Counted from the first letter of the stretch, positions 15,816-25,940 are shown. The stretch is DNA of 64,000 nt from Terriglobales bacterium (GCA_025462725.1 JAOAPE010000006.1:43348-107347); one strand, 5' to 3'. Numbers and translations are program-made. Notes: generated by a model from the letters alone, not told the origin.

Positions 15816-17936
15816 CTACTTCGGCTGTTGTTGCGCCAACTTCACTCGCGCGCCTTCTAGCTTCTTCTGCACTTTCGCAACGTCTGTGTTGTCCACTTCC
15901 GTGGGAACGGATTTGTTCCACTCATCCAGCGCGCGCGCCCAATGTTCCGCCGCTTGCTTCAAGCGTCCAGTCTTCTGATACAGATCGCCGATGTGCTCAT
16001 GCAGCGTCGCGTCATTGCTGCTCTTGCTGATGGCTTTGAGCAGGTTTGCCTCGGCCAAGTCGTAGTTGCCCTGCTTGTAGTAAGCCCATCCGATCGAATC
16101 CAGATACGCAGAGTTTTGCGGATCAATTTCCAGTGCCTTCTTCAAATATCCAACAGCCTCTTCCAGGCGCAATCCGCGATCAGCCAACATGTAACCGAGA
16201 TAGTTCAATGCCTGCGCGTTCTGTGGATCGTTCGCCAACACGCGCTTGAATCGCTCTTCGGCCATGTCGAACTTCTTCTGCCGCTCGTAGATGGAACCTT
16301 GTACGAAAGCTACATATTCCTTTTCGTCAGGAGTTTTCGAAAGTTTGTCGGCCTCCGCAACTGCCTCTTCTGCTTCTTTCCAGCGTCGCAGGCGACTGTA
16401 GATGTTTGAGATGGCGACGTAGATCTCGCGGTCATCTTTGTTGTCTCCGCCTTTTAACAACGATTTCGCCTGAGCGAGTCCCGCATCCGCTTGGCCGTTG
16501 TCTACTAGTTGTCCTGCAAGAGCGATCTTGAGCGAGCGGTCATTCGGATACTTCGCCACCGCTTCCTGCGCCACTGCCGTGGCTTGCGACCACTGCTTCG
16601 CTTCGCGATAGGTATCGATGATGTTCGTATATCCCCGAATGGCATTGTCATCGTTCAGCGGCAGCATCTTGCGATACGTGTCGAGAGCCAGCTGCGTCTT
16701 GCCGATCTCGCGATACAAATTCCCGAGGTGCTCGACAAACAATGCCCGATTATTGCCTTCGCTGGTGTCGTATTTGCCGTCGGCTTTCGCCGTCCGGTCA
16801 ATCAGCTTCTGGAAGGCCTGGATCGCCTCGTCATAGCGCCCCATCGCGGAGTACGTCAGCGCGAAATCATAAGGAACTTCGAGTGAATCCTGCACCAGCG
16901 ACTCGGCCTTCTTCAAGGTCTCAAGTGCAGCGTCAAGTTTGCCTGTTCTGCGTTGGATCTCAGAAATACGAACCAGCGCTTGCGCGTCGGTCGGATCAGC
17001 TTCCGCGATCAGCTTGTATTGCTCAATGGCTGCATCAAGCTGGCCGTCGCTCAACAGGTTCTGTGCAAGGCCCCGCATCGCGTCCAGGTTCTCTTTGTCC
17101 TGCTCAACTGCTTTGCGATATGCGTCAATCGCCTTCTTGTAATCTTTTTGTTGTTCGTAGGTGTATCCCAGCGCGGAGTAGAGCTTCGCCGAGCGGCCCG
17201 GTTCGGGGACGGAGGTCAGCGTCTGCGCTGCTTTGTGCCCGTCTCCCTCTTCGTTGTAGAGATAGGCAAGGTTCGTGACTGCTTCTTCTGAATCCGGCTG
17301 TAGTTTCACCGCCGTCTTGAATTCGTTCTCTGCTTTGAGAAGATCCTTGTTTAGGATGTACAGCCGACCAAGCAGCAGATGGTTATCAATGGCCTTAGGT
17401 TCAATCTGGACGATCTGCTCAAATTGCTCGATTGCGAGCTTCAATACTTCTGACGATTGTGTCCCGGACTGCATATCGCCCAGTGAGCGAAGGTAAATGC
17501 GGCCTAGTAGTTTCCTCGCTTCAACGTTCTTCGGGTCGCGCTGAATGATCGCTTGCGCCTCAAGCACCGCATCGCGGATGCGGCTAGTCTTTGCATAAAG
17601 TTCGGCCAAGCCGGAGTTCAGGAACTCTGAATCGGGATCGTTCTCAATTGCCTGTTTGTATTCGTCGATCGCTTTGTTGGCATACTCTGACCGCCCGTAG
17701 AGGGCCACTAGTTCTTCATACGAATGTGCCAACGCATAGTGGTAGTAAGCGGCAGCGCGGTCGCGGGGCTTCTTCGGATTCGCCGCCAGCGCTGACTTTG
17801 CCTGACTGTTCGCATTGCCGTCGCGCATTGCCGATGGTGGCGAGGCTTGCTGCGTGCCGGGATTTTGGGTTTGGGCGAGTAGAGGAATGCTTAGAGCGCT
17901 TGCTAACGCAAGCAAAACAGGACGGGAAATGTTCAT
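15816..17936 (-). CDS. Large exported tetratricopeptide-repeat protein
   Basis: Signal peptide at the N-terminus (MNISRPVLLALASALSIPLLAQ) followed by a low-complexity Q/S/A linker and then about 15 TPR units over residues 60-690, for example ALAHSYEELVALYGRSEYANKAI, AIEQFEQIVQIEPKAIDNHLLLGR, AKLYSALGYTYEQQKDYKKAI and LNYLGYMLADRGLRLEEAV. The canonical W-LG-Y-A-F-A-P pattern is well kept. The C-terminus ends in a charged helix with KKLEGARVKL. Such proteins act as periplasmic or lipid-surface scaffolds; here no partner is evident. A strong terminator follows, and a 230-base spacer precedes it, so it is probably a monocistronic unit. The cleavage site after LLAQ suggests a soluble or loosely attached periplasmic protein. 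Confidence 0.9.
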   Translation of the reverse strand: MNISRPVLLALASALSIPLLAQTQNPGTQQASPPSAMRDGNANSQAKSALAANPKKPRDRAAAYYHYALAHSYEELVALYGRSEYANKAIDEYKQAIENDPDSEFLNSGLAELYAKTSRIRDAVLEAQAIIQRDPKNVEARKLLGRIYLRSLGDMQSGTQSSEVLKLAIEQFEQIVQIEPKAIDNHLLLGRLYILNKDLLKAENEFKTAVKLQPDSEEAVTNLAYLYNEEGDGHKAAQTLTSVPEPGRSAKLYSALGYTYEQQKDYKKAIDAYRKAVEQDKENLDAMRGLAQNLLSDGQLDAAIEQYKLIAEADPTDAQALVRISEIQRRTGKLDAALETLKKAESLVQDSLEVPYDFALTYSAMGRYDEAIQAFQKLIDRTAKADGKYDTSEGNNRALFVEHLGNLYREIGKTQLALDTYRKMLPLNDDNAIRGYTNIIDTYREAKQWSQATAVAQEAVAKYPNDRSLKIALAGQLVDNGQADAGLAQAKSLLKGGDNKDDREIYVAISNIYSRLRRWKEAEEAVAEADKLSKTPDEKEYVAFVQGSIYERQKKFDMAEERFKRVLANDPQNAQALNYLGYMLADRGLRLEEAVGYLKKALEIDPQNSAYLDSIGWAYYKQGNYDLAEANLLKAISKSSNDATLHEHIGDLYQKTGRLKQAAEHWARALDEWNKSVPTEVDNTDVAKVQKKLEGARVKLAQQQPK

Positions 17937-18169
17937 GGGAATAGTTATGACGCTCGTCTCAGCTGCAAAAAACTGGGCAATACTGGTTCTGCCTAGGATT
18001 GGATGCCTCAGCAGACTCCTAAGATACGTCTCAGCCCAGATTCTCTAATTGTACGCCCGAAAATCAGCCAAAGCGGCGCTATAAAGCCATAATTCAGTGG
18101 CCTGAATGCGTAACTAGGGAGTCTAAACCCTCATCGCAGGGCGATGTCTCGGTATGAAAATACTACGGT

Positions 18170-19750
18170 TTAGTGGCGGAAATGCCGCACGCCAGTGAAG
18201 ACCATGGCTAATCCTAGGCGATTGGCCGCGTCAATCACTTCCTGATCTCGCACCGAACCCCCGGGCTGGATAACGGCCACAGCTCCCGCCTTTGCCACTT
18301 CCTCAACACCGTCAGGAAATGGAAAAAACGCGTCTGACGCAACGACCGTTCCGGCCAGCGGCAGAACGGCTTTCATCGCGCCAATGCGGCAGGAATCCAC
18401 CCTGCTCATCTGCCCCGCTCCCACGCCCACTGTTTGTCCATCACGCGCATAAACGATTGCGTTCGATTTCACATGCTTGCACACCCTCCAAGCAAATAGC
18501 ATGGCGCGCATCTCTTCCGCAGTAGGCTGACGGTTGGTAACAACTTTGAGATCGGCTTGCGTAAGCGGGCGGACGTCCGCATCCTGTACCAGCATCCCGC
18601 CGGATACATGCTTCAGCGCGAATCCCGCCGGTGCGGGCGCAATCTCCACCAAACGCAGATTCTTCTTCGTTGCAAACTTTGCCAACGCTGCCTCGGAGAA
18701 TGACGGTGCGGCAATCGCCTCGACGAAAAGCTTCGCAATCTCTTCGGCAGCTTCGGCATCCACAGGACGGTTCACCCCAATAACTCCGCCGAACGCAGAT
18801 ACAGGATCCGCTTCGAGCGCCTTTTTGTACGCTTCGGAAAGCGTATTGCCGGTTGCTGTACCGCTCGGATTGGTGTGCTTGATGATTACGCAAGTAGTCT
18901 CATCGAATTCCTGCGCCAGGTCCCACGCCGCTTGCAGGTCAACAATGTTGTTGTAGGAAAGTTCCTTGCCCTGAAGTTGTTTCCCGTTCGCGACACCGGT
19001 AATAACCCCGTTTTCAGCGTAAAGCGCTGCAGTTTGGTGCGGATTCTCTCCGTACCGCAGATCCATCTTTTTGGTGTAATTCAGGCGAAGGTTCGTGGGC
19101 AGCGGGTCAGCTTCGTCGGCGGAAGTAGTTGTGCCGGCATTTGGAAGTTTTTCCAAGGTGGAGGCAATCGCGGAGTCATAAGCTGCCGTAGTTGCAAACG
19201 CCTTCTTCGCCAATCCCCATTTGGTTTCTTGCGAAAGAGTTCCGGATGACTGCAGCTCTTGAGCAATCGCTTCGTAATCATCGGGCGAAGTCACAATCGC
19301 AACATCGCGAAAATTCTTGGCCGCGGAGCGGATCATAGACGGCCCGCCGATATCGATGTTCTCGATCAATTCCTGAAACTTCACGGCCGGCTTAGCAGCA
19401 GTCTTCTCGAAAGCATAGAGATTCACCACCACCATATCGATTGGCTTGATCTCGTGTTCCGCTACCGAAGCCCGATGCTCGGCGTTATCGCGGATGTGCA
19501 GGATCCCGCCGTGCACTTTCGGATGCAGCGTTTTTACCCGGCCATCCAGCATCTCAGGAAAACCGGTGAGCTCTGAAATGTCCTTCACGGTCACCCCGGA
19601 ATCGCGCAGCAGCTTGGCTGTGCCTCCGGTGGACACCAACTCAACCCCGAGTTGCGCCAGCTTCTTTGCGAAATCAACAATGCCGGTTTTATCGGTCACG
19701 CTGAGAAGTGCGCGCTCAATGGTTGTGGTTTTCTTGGGTGAATCTGACAC
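18170..19750 (-). CDS. purH: Bifunctional AICAR formyltransferase / IMP cyclohydrolase
   Basis: Catalyses the last two steps of IMP synthesis. The N-terminal cyclohydrolase (MGS-like) domain shows [32 protein letters not shown] and [20 protein letters not shown]; the C-terminal transformylase domain shows [46 protein letters not shown] and the terminal [16 protein letters not shown]...[13 protein letters not shown]. 526 residues is typical. The ATG at 19750 begins [12 protein letters not shown]. Other purine genes (purF, purL) lie about 12 kb away on the same strand, not in an operon with it. Confidence 0.97.
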   Translation of the reverse strand: MSDSPKKTTTIERALLSVTDKTGIVDFAKKLAQLGVELVSTGGTAKLLRDSGVTVKDISELTGFPEMLDGRVKTLHPKVHGGILHIRDNAEHRASVAEHEIKPIDMVVVNLYAFEKTAAKPAVKFQELIENIDIGGPSMIRSAAKNFRDVAIVTSPDDYEAIAQELQSSGTLSQETKWGLAKKAFATTAAYDSAIASTLEKLPNAGTTTSADEADPLPTNLRLNYTKKMDLRYGENPHQTAALYAENGVITGVANGKQLQGKELSYNNIVDLQAAWDLAQEFDETTCVIIKHTNPSGTATGNTLSEAYKKALEADPVSAFGGVIGVNRPVDAEAAEEIAKLFVEAIAAPSFSEAALAKFATKKNLRLVEIAPAPAGFALKHVSGGMLVQDADVRPLTQADLKVVTNRQPTAEEMRAMLFAWRVCKHVKSNAIVYARDGQTVGVGAGQMSRVDSCRIGAMKAVLPLAGTVVASDAFFPFPDGVEEVAKAGAVAVIQPGGSVRDQEVIDAANRLGLAMVFTGVRHFRH

Positions 19751-19827
19751 GGAGGACGTCCTGATGTTGGGATGAGACTGATTAGGATAACAGGATTGGG
19801 GGAGAGCGGAAGGGAAGTAGGGGTGCG

Positions 19828-20436
19828 TTAAATCTTAGCTTTTGCCTTCAGGCGAACCTGGCCGTTTTCCATCTCCACAGAATATTCCACCGCGTGGCAG
19901 CCATAGTCCTTGCGGATCTGGTCGGTCTTCTTCTGCACAAATGCCTTAAACGAATCGAAACTGGCGTTCGCGCCCGGTTCACCGGCCTTCGTTTTCGCCG
20001 CCATCATCGCGTTGAACAAACGCTGCACGTTTTCGTGGTCCGCGTTGACGTCAGAGCAAGAGGTCCGGAAGGCCTTCTCTTCGGTGCTCTCACCTTTGCC
20101 CGCGAGGGCAGCGGCGGCAGCCTGCTCTTCATCAATGCGCAAGCCCGCAATGCCCAGTCTTGCGTCCTGCGGTCGGCGATACCCTTCTTCTTTGATCTTG
20201 AGTTTTTGCTGCCACAGGCCGTTGTACAGCGAGTACTTCTGCACAATGCTGTTGTATTTGAATCGCTGCGCAAAGCTGAGGCGGTGTCCGTCACTGAACT
20301 TCTTTACCAGTGACTGCACCCGCCACTCGGTGTCAGCGGGCGGTTTCTTTGCGCCGCCTCCGAAGTACACGTCGTACTCGATCTTCAGCCGGCGTACCGA
20401 CTCTTCGAGCAGCGAGAGTTCCTCGTCAACTGTCAC
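19828..20436 (-). CDS. MXAN_5187-type protein of unknown function
   Basis: A 202-residue cytoplasmic protein. The N-terminal half is highly distinctive (RRLKIEYDVYFGGGAKKPP, DTEWRVQSLVKKFSDG, LSFAQRFKYNSIVQKY, LWQQKLKIKEEGYRRPQD) and matches what I remember as the MXAN_5187 C-terminal domain seen in myxobacteria and acidobacteria. In Myxococcus it is attached to a longer signalling protein; here it stands alone. The C-terminal half has a helical segment (SFDSFKAFVQKKTDQIRKDYG) and a beta strand. The GTG start at 20436 is supported by AGGAG 6 bases upstream. It diverges from a NarL-type regulator across 175 bases. The role is unknown. Confidence 0.8.
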   Translation of the reverse strand: MTVDEELSLLEESVRRLKIEYDVYFGGGAKKPPADTEWRVQSLVKKFSDGHRLSFAQRFKYNSIVQKYSLYNGLWQQKLKIKEEGYRRPQDARLGIAGLRIDEEQAAAAALAGKGESTEEKAFRTSCSDVNADHENVQRLFNAMMAAKTKAGEPGANASFDSFKAFVQKKTDQIRKDYGCHAVEYSVEMENGQVRLKAKAKI

Positions 20437-20611
20437 CTAAGGCTCCTAAAAGCGGGTAAGTACCTGCTTGAAAGCTGGACTATATCACAGACCTTCATGC
20501 GCCAAAGTACGACAGAGTAGCTGGAATCAGGTGAACAAAGCCAGCAACAAGGGTGTTTGCACTACGCCATAGGAGCGTCCTATGCTCAAAAGTCGCATCT
20601 AACTTCATACC

Positions 20612-21361
20612 ATGGTCGCTAAAAAGAGCAGCCCTACAAAAGCAACAGCCAGCAAAGGGAACAACAACTCTGAAACAAAAGTTGAGATTGCTGCAGAGTT
20701 GAAGCAGCCGAAAACACGTATCGTCATCGCGGACGACCACGCAGTCCTGCGCGAATCGCTTGCTGCATTGTTGAGCACGCAACAGGACTTCAGCGTTGAA
20801 GGAACCGCTGCAGACGGAATGCAAGCATTGGAACTCGTCCAGAAAGTTCACCCGGACGTTCTAGTGCTCGACCTCTTCATGCCCGGAAGTGACGGCTTTG
20901 AAGTCTTACGCACTCTCGACAAAGCGGGCAATCGCGTCGCGACCGTAGTGCTGACCGGCTCAGAAAGCGAGTCGGATTACACCAACGTAGTTCGTCTTGG
21001 CGGTCGCGGACTTGTTCTCAAAAGCGACGGCCCTGAAAAACTCTTTGCAGCTGTCCGCATGGTTGCCGCTGGTGAGTTGGCTTTCTCTGACGACCTGGCG
21101 CAGCGAGTCCTCAGTAGCATGGCTCAGGACACACGCGGCACTGCCGCTCCGAGTTCGCTCGATAGATTGTCAGAGAGAGAGCGCCAGATCGCTTTCTGCG
21201 TGGCGCGCGGGCAGAAGAATAAAGACATCTCCGCGCAACTCAATATCAGCGAGAACACAGTGAAGCGCCACTTGCAGAGCATCTTCAACAAGACGGGCGC
21301 GCGTGATCGTCTGGAGTTGGCTGTATTGGCTTTGAACGAAGTCAGCCGCGCGGCCGCGTAA
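20612..21361 (+). CDS. NarL/FixJ-type response regulator
   Basis: Two-domain transcriptional regulator. A Lys/Ser/Thr-rich 33-residue tail precedes the receiver domain with the acidic pair Asp41-Asp42, phospho-acceptor Asp87 in VLVLDLFMPG, VVLTGSE (Thr) and GLVLKSDG (Lys). The C-terminal LuxR-type HTH spans about 180-245: LSERERQIAFCVARGQKNKDISAQLNIS then ENTVKRHLQSIFNKTGA. No cognate histidine kinase is adjacent, so it is an orphan here. It converges with the 21365 gene with 3 bases between stops. Targets unknown. Confidence 0.95.
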   Translation: MVAKKSSPTKATASKGNNNSETKVEIAAELKQPKTRIVIADDHAVLRESLAALLSTQQDFSVEGTAADGMQALELVQKVHPDVLVLDLFMPGSDGFEVLRTLDKAGNRVATVVLTGSESESDYTNVVRLGGRGLVLKSDGPEKLFAAVRMVAAGELAFSDDLAQRVLSSMAQDTRGTAAPSSLDRLSERERQIAFCVARGQKNKDISAQLNISENTVKRHLQSIFNKTGARDRLELAVLALNEVSRAAA

Positions 21362-21364
21362 ATT

Positions 21365-21910
21365 TTAGCTGGTAGGTAGGGCTTGCATGATGCGGACTTT
21401 CCAGCGGTCTTCGACTAGCGTAAAGATCACTAGGTATTGCTGCCGTACTTTTTCTGAATGGATCACCTTCGATCCATCGAGCGTCTGCTGTTCAATTTCG
21501 GTAGTGTCGCGCAGTTCGAGGGCGGTGCCTTCAGGTGAGTAGAAGACCACATTCACTTGGTGCGCGCCGTCAGCGTAGCGCGTGGATGTTCCCGACTTCT
21601 TCTGCTGCTCGATGCGTCTGGCGAGTTGATCGCGCATGGAACCTACAAAAGCCGCGTCTAACAAGTCTGCGCGATTATCTTTCAGCGCCGCTGTCATGTT
21701 TTTCCAGGCTGCCGTGTACTGGCGCTCAATGGCCTTTTGCGTAGTCTCTTCCACTTCGCGTGGACCAGCACCAGTGGTCGAGATTTGAATCGTGCCGGCG
21801 CCCGGTTCATCGGCAAACGCTCGCAAGATGCTGGGCGCAGCGCTCGCAAGGACAATCACGATTGCCAACAGGATTACCGTGGATCGCGTGGAACTCTTGT
21901 GGATTGCCAT
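21365..21910 (-). CDS. Single-pass membrane or exported protein, unknown
   Basis: A 181-residue protein. From ATG 21910 it has an N-terminal hydrophobic segment (TVILLAIVIVLASAAPSIL) that could be a signal anchor, followed by a soluble domain. That domain has a charged helix (EVEETTQKAIERQYTAAWKNM), then alternating strands ending in FTLVEDRWKVRIMQALP, a pattern like the NTF2/Tim44-like alpha+beta fold. The longer open frame to 21958 overlaps the upstream gene; ATG 21910 lies 4 bases after that gene's stop, so I prefer it. It is the last of four tightly packed minus-strand genes. Function unknown. Confidence 0.75.
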   Translation of the reverse strand: MAIHKSSTRSTVILLAIVIVLASAAPSILRAFADEPGAGTIQISTTGAGPREVEETTQKAIERQYTAAWKNMTAALKDNRADLLDAAFVGSMRDQLARRIEQQKKSGTSTRYADGAHQVNVVFYSPEGTALELRDTTEIEQQTLDGSKVIHSEKVRQQYLVIFTLVEDRWKVRIMQALPTS

Positions 21911-21914
21911 GTCT

Positions 21915-22769
21915 CTACTGTCCCCCGCTCCAACGAATCTCATTTCCAAGAACCACACCGGATGCGACAGTCAATGTCGCTCCGGGAACTGACGGCAGCG
22001 TCGCCCGCGCGACCCCGTGTTTGACGCGCGCGTCGACGGTGCTGCGCCCGCGCCCGCCAGCGGACTCGCTGAACGTCACGATGGTGCCGTCCGGAACCGC
22101 ATTGCCCGAGCAATCCTTGATCGGCTCAGTCTGAAGTTGAATGTTCTTGCCATCGGCTTGCGCCTTCATACGCAGATTACAGGGATCAGATGCCACCTGC
22201 TGGACCACTCTCTTCGCGGAGATGTCGCCGACAGAAGCTGTGAATTGCGCTGCTCCTTCACGATTCCCGGAACCAGCTTTGATCCATGCAATCCCGTTCT
22301 TGCTCTGGAGAGGCCGCGTTGTCGGCGCGCTTCCGGCAATGCCCAGTTGGAAATTCACAGTCGTTGGAGTCGTGATGAGGTTGTCGTTGCGATCGAGCAC
22401 GAAGACCACTCCGCTGATCACGTCAGGATGTGCAACGGGCACTCGCGATGGTCGCGCCATGAAATTCAGTTTCGCTGGTTTTGCAGCAGTTACGAAAAAG
22501 CTTTGCGCGCCTCCGCCGTCCAGCGCAGCCGTGTATCTGCCTGCGTAAGCCAGGTCGTCCGCGGAGAGCGAGATGGTCTCGCCCCGCTTGAAGTCCCGCT
22601 TAAGCGACGTCCCCGGCCCAGTCAGATAAAACGTGGCGCTGCCGCTTCCGCTCGTGCTGATGCTCGCGCCTTCTCCCGCAACCGCATTTTGCGGAACCTG
22701 CAAGTCCTGTGCAAACGCGGCGCTGGCAAAAGTCAGAATAATTGCTAAGAACAATCCAAGAATTTTCAT
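21915..22769 (-). CDS. Exported protein with Ig-like beta domains
   Basis: A 284-residue protein with a clear signal peptide (MKILGLFLAIILTFASAAFAQ). The mature part is all beta. The segment PAKLNFMARPSRVPVAHPDVISG and VFVLDRNDNLITTPTTVNFQL resembles invasin/BIG1-like domains; a second module follows with DGTIVTFSESAGGRGRSTVDARVKHG, again BIG1-like (V-x-G-x-x-V-x-F). A Cys pair (CNLRMK and DCSGNA) may form a disulfide. Its ATGA overlaps the upstream gene's stop by 4 bases, showing translational coupling. It looks like a surface or periplasmic structural protein; partners are probably the other genes of this operon. Confidence 0.82.
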   Translation of the reverse strand: MKILGLFLAIILTFASAAFAQDLQVPQNAVAGEGASISTSGSGSATFYLTGPGTSLKRDFKRGETISLSADDLAYAGRYTAALDGGGAQSFFVTAAKPAKLNFMARPSRVPVAHPDVISGVVFVLDRNDNLITTPTTVNFQLGIAGSAPTTRPLQSKNGIAWIKAGSGNREGAAQFTASVGDISAKRVVQQVASDPCNLRMKAQADGKNIQLQTEPIKDCSGNAVPDGTIVTFSESAGGRGRSTVDARVKHGVARATLPSVPGATLTVASGVVLGNEIRWSGGQ

Positions 22770-23860
22770 GATCGATTTGAGTTGTAGTAGTTCACGGTGA
22801 TGCGATAGTTCTGAACTTGTCCGGCCAAGTCATCGCGCAAGTCCACTGCGAACGGCACGGCCTGTTGCGGCAAGAGCGCCTTGTCAACGTATCCGTCAGA
22901 GACCCAGATCACTTTACCGCTCTGGTCATAGAACGTGGCCAGCACATGCGGAATGTTCACGGTCTGTCCGCCCTGCGTGACCAACTCCCCGCGCAAGATA
23001 CTTTTCCCATTCGGGTCTTTTTCAATCCGCTGATTGAAAACTCCCACAACAGGATCTGCAGCAGCGGGAACCAGGATGTTTGTGGGGCTTATGCGAACGC
23101 TCTTTACGTCCGCAAGTTTACGATTCGCGAAGTCAACACGGAACGGTGAGATCTCTTTCGGCAGAAGCGTATGCGATATCTTGTCGAAGCTGCTCTCTTC
23201 GGCGATTGAGTTTCCGTCTTTGTCGAGCAGGATGGCATTGATCGTTACGAATCCGGGCACAGTGTCTTCGTTCACTACTTCGCCGAGAATCGTCACGCCG
23301 CCCTGATACTCGATAGCGTTCATTGAGATGATGCGCATCCGCGGCGGCTCAACATTCTGTACGCCCCACTCGTCACGTGACGAGCCGCGTTGAACAACAT
23401 CCCAACGGAGATACGTCGTCGGCAGCGGCTTTGGAGGGCCATCGTTCTTTGCCGGCGGAGTCCAAACGATTTTCCACTGACCTTCATCGTTGACCAGCTT
23501 GAAGTCGCGACTCTCGTGCAGCGCTCCGACCGCGGTAGACCACTGGAGGTCAGCGCGGAGGTCGGACTCATTCCCGCTCTCGCGCAGAATTTTCGTCTTA
23601 ACATCCTGCAGGGCAGAAATGGTCTTTAGGCTCTCGTTGTTTCCGCCGAGATCCTTGATGAAGCTCTCCTTCTCAACACCAGAGCCGGGCTGAACCATTG
23701 CAAATGCGTCGTCCCAATGCTTGGCTTTCACTTGTGCAAAGAACGATTGCAGCGCTGTCTCCGGAGTGTTGGCCGAGATGTGCAGCGACTTCGTCTGCAC
23801 TGTGCCCGCGCCGATGAGTACGAGCAGCAAGACGATCATTACAATTGAACCAAGTCTCAT
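22766..23860 (-). CDS. Exported protein with NTF2-like and FxLYD-like domains
   Basis: A 364-residue protein. An N-terminal hydrophobic segment (IVMIVLLLVLIGAGTVQT) serves as a signal peptide or anchor. Residues 30-150 resemble DUF4878/NTF2-like domains (ETALQSFFAQVKAKHWDDAFAMV, ending FKLVNDEGQWKIVWTPP). Residues about 180-360 contain two FxLYD-like beta modules (VTILGEVVNEDTVPGFVTINAILLDKDGN and ILRGELVTQGG...HVLATFYDQSGKVIWV). The start overlaps the stop of the upstream membrane-protein gene by 4 bases, and its own stop overlaps the next start, so the three genes are translationally coupled. The role is unknown, possibly the assembly or monitoring of something exported by the upstream membrane protein. 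Confidence 0.78.
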   Translation of the reverse strand: MRLGSIVMIVLLLVLIGAGTVQTKSLHISANTPETALQSFFAQVKAKHWDDAFAMVQPGSGVEKESFIKDLGGNNESLKTISALQDVKTKILRESGNESDLRADLQWSTAVGALHESRDFKLVNDEGQWKIVWTPPAKNDGPPKPLPTTYLRWDVVQRGSSRDEWGVQNVEPPRMRIISMNAIEYQGGVTILGEVVNEDTVPGFVTINAILLDKDGNSIAEESSFDKISHTLLPKEISPFRVDFANRKLADVKSVRISPTNILVPAAADPVVGVFNQRIEKDPNGKSILRGELVTQGGQTVNIPHVLATFYDQSGKVIWVSDGYVDKALLPQQAVPFAVDLRDDLAGQVQNYRITVNYYNSNRS

Positions 23861-25752
23861 CTTGCCTCCTGCATGCGGTGCGCCTGTGTTTCTGCCGAGG
23901 GGAACGGAATCGGCTCAGCCATCACTCGCCGACGCTCAGGGAAGAAAATCATCAGCGTGATCGCCAAGATGCTGCACAACATGGGAACCAGTCCCCAAGT
24001 CATGCGCTCAAACCATGAGATCGGATTCACGGGTTCGATCTTCTTCAAGGGCGGCACATCTTCCTTGCTCCACAACGTGACGTTTCCGTTCTCATAGCTC
24101 TCGATCTGGCGCCATCCGGCGAATGCGAGTAGTGGTTCGTAATATCGATCTCGGACAAAAATAAATTTCAGCCCGTACTGACTGGCATGTTTGAGCACCG
24201 CACGCAGTGATTCCATCCCCGCCGAGCCGTAATTTCGTGCCATGTCGAAATGCGCCGCCCCGAATCCAGCGACCTCCGGCAACACTCGCGCCACGCTCGG
24301 ATCCCCATCCACAGTGCTGGCATTCGCCCGCGTTGCGAGCTCGGCGAATTGCGAACCAAATCCAAGAGTGAGGTATCGGAAGCGATCGTGATTGTCGCGG
24401 TTCAGGAAGTTAGCAATCGGTTCCGTACGAAACGGATTCGTACTCGGCGGGTGCGCCGTGACGTATGCCAGTGGGATTGAAAATGTCAGTACGGCTGCCA
24501 CGGCCAGAGCGATAGTCGCTTTGACGGAATACCGCTCGATCAACCTCGTCGCCAACTCGCCAAGAAGTGGCAGCGCCAGCAGCGTCGCCCAAAACGTGAA
24601 CCGATCCATAGAGAAAGATTCGTAGAACCGCCCCAGTACGACTCTCGCCACGGGCGTCGTTCCGCCCAGTCCCAGCACCATCGCCACGTAGAACGCAAAG
24701 AACAGAGGACGCAGCCGACGCTCCGCCAATCCCGAAATGAATAAATAAGGAAGTGCCAGAACAATCGCGCCCATCGGGATCAGCCAGTACCTCACAGCGC
24801 TGGAGAAATTGAGCAGCAGGTTATCGCGGCTGCCATCCGGTAACGGAATCTGTTGTTGCGGTGACAAGAATGAACTCCAAAACGGAGCCAAAACGATGGT
24901 TGCCGAAATGGCGACCAGACCGACCATTACTGCTGCGCGAATGAGTACCGCCGCTGACGATGTCCGCTCAGAACTCTCCGAGTCATTCCGGTCCGTGATA
25001 GCTAGCACAACTGCAGGAATGGCAAAGAGAATGATTCCGAACAACGCGGTTACGTGGTCCGCGGTTGCCGCCGCTATGAGAAGCAAGAATCCTTTGATAA
25101 GCGAAAGAACCTTTGCGCTGCGGCTCCAACCATAAAGGTATGAGACGCCATGTAGCGCCAATGCCGTCGCCGCAGTTGCTGGCAGTTGTCCGGATTGATA
25201 AACCAGCATTGAAAGCGAGCCCAGGAAAATGCTGCCGATCGCGGCAAAACTCGCGGAGCGCTCGTCCACCCACAGGCGCGCGAATCGAAACGCGCCGAGT
25301 GCTAGCAGGATGACAGCGAAAAGTTGAACCACCATGTATGCAGCCGTGAGGCTCATCACCCGGGAGATCAAGGCAACCCACTGTTGCGTCAGTGGCGGAT
25401 AGCTGGTCTGCGAAAATCCTGCAAACCATTTCTCGTTCCACGGATTGAACCAGCTCTGCGAATAATGTTGCGCCAGAAAAATCTGCGCGCTGCCTCCTGT
25501 GGAAACCGCCGGCAATTGCATGAGCAACAGTGGGCCGTGTACCGCCAGAGCCAGTAGCGCGATAGCCGCCAGCGGCATTAGCGAATCCCCGGCGAATCTT
25601 CTGTGTTGTGAATACCCACGGACGGGTGAGATTGAAAGCAATGAGCCCTCCGGCTTCCTTGATTCCGTGTCTAGGAAGTGGTTGGATTCCGAATCGCTAG
25701 GCTGGGTTTCCCAAGCTGCTGGATTCTCAGAACTCCATCCGGCATGTTCCAA
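23857..25752 (-). CDS. Multi-spanning membrane protein, PTPS-related / GT-like
   Basis: A 631-residue integral membrane protein with about 12 hydrophobic segments (for example MPLAAIALLALAVHGPLLL, YMVVQLFAVILLALGAFRF, LSLIKGFLLLIAAATADHVT, AALIALAVAAVLTFSIP-like). The layout, with WNEKWFAGFSQTSYPP in the first external loop and GQLPATAATALALHG, fits the large membrane proteins annotated as 6-pyruvoyl-tetrahydropterin-synthase-related or GT-C-like, which are thought to be lipid-linked-sugar glycosyltransferases or similar. The frame starts at TTG 25752; ATG 25578 (MPLAAIALL) is the alternative that removes a hydrophilic 58-residue tail. First gene of a four-gene operon with 4-base overlaps, divergent from the polysaccharide-like cluster at 26.3 kb. 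Confidence 0.78.
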   Translation of the reverse strand: MEHAGWSSENPAAWETQPSDSESNHFLDTESRKPEGSLLSISPVRGYSQHRRFAGDSLMPLAAIALLALAVHGPLLLMQLPAVSTGGSAQIFLAQHYSQSWFNPWNEKWFAGFSQTSYPPLTQQWVALISRVMSLTAAYMVVQLFAVILLALGAFRFARLWVDERSASFAAIGSIFLGSLSMLVYQSGQLPATAATALALHGVSYLYGWSRSAKVLSLIKGFLLLIAAATADHVTALFGIILFAIPAVVLAITDRNDSESSERTSSAAVLIRAAVMVGLVAISATIVLAPFWSSFLSPQQQIPLPDGSRDNLLLNFSSAVRYWLIPMGAIVLALPYLFISGLAERRLRPLFFAFYVAMVLGLGGTTPVARVVLGRFYESFSMDRFTFWATLLALPLLGELATRLIERYSVKATIALAVAAVLTFSIPLAYVTAHPPSTNPFRTEPIANFLNRDNHDRFRYLTLGFGSQFAELATRANASTVDGDPSVARVLPEVAGFGAAHFDMARNYGSAGMESLRAVLKHASQYGLKFIFVRDRYYEPLLAFAGWRQIESYENGNVTLWSKEDVPPLKKIEPVNPISWFERMTWGLVPMLCSILAITLMIFFPERRRVMAEPIPFPSAETQAHRMQEAR

Positions 25753-25940
25753 AGCAACGTACCTGCTTCAAGCCCTATTAACCACCGCGACAACCTACTT
25801 GTATGTTGGTGAATCTGCCATAAAGCGTCATTGAGGATCGCGGCGAAAGTAATAGAAGACACCCAATTCTGGTTAAGGCCTTTCAGGACAACCCTCGGCG
25901 TTGCTGACTAGTTCTAGGTGCAATGCCGGAGGAGTGAAAA

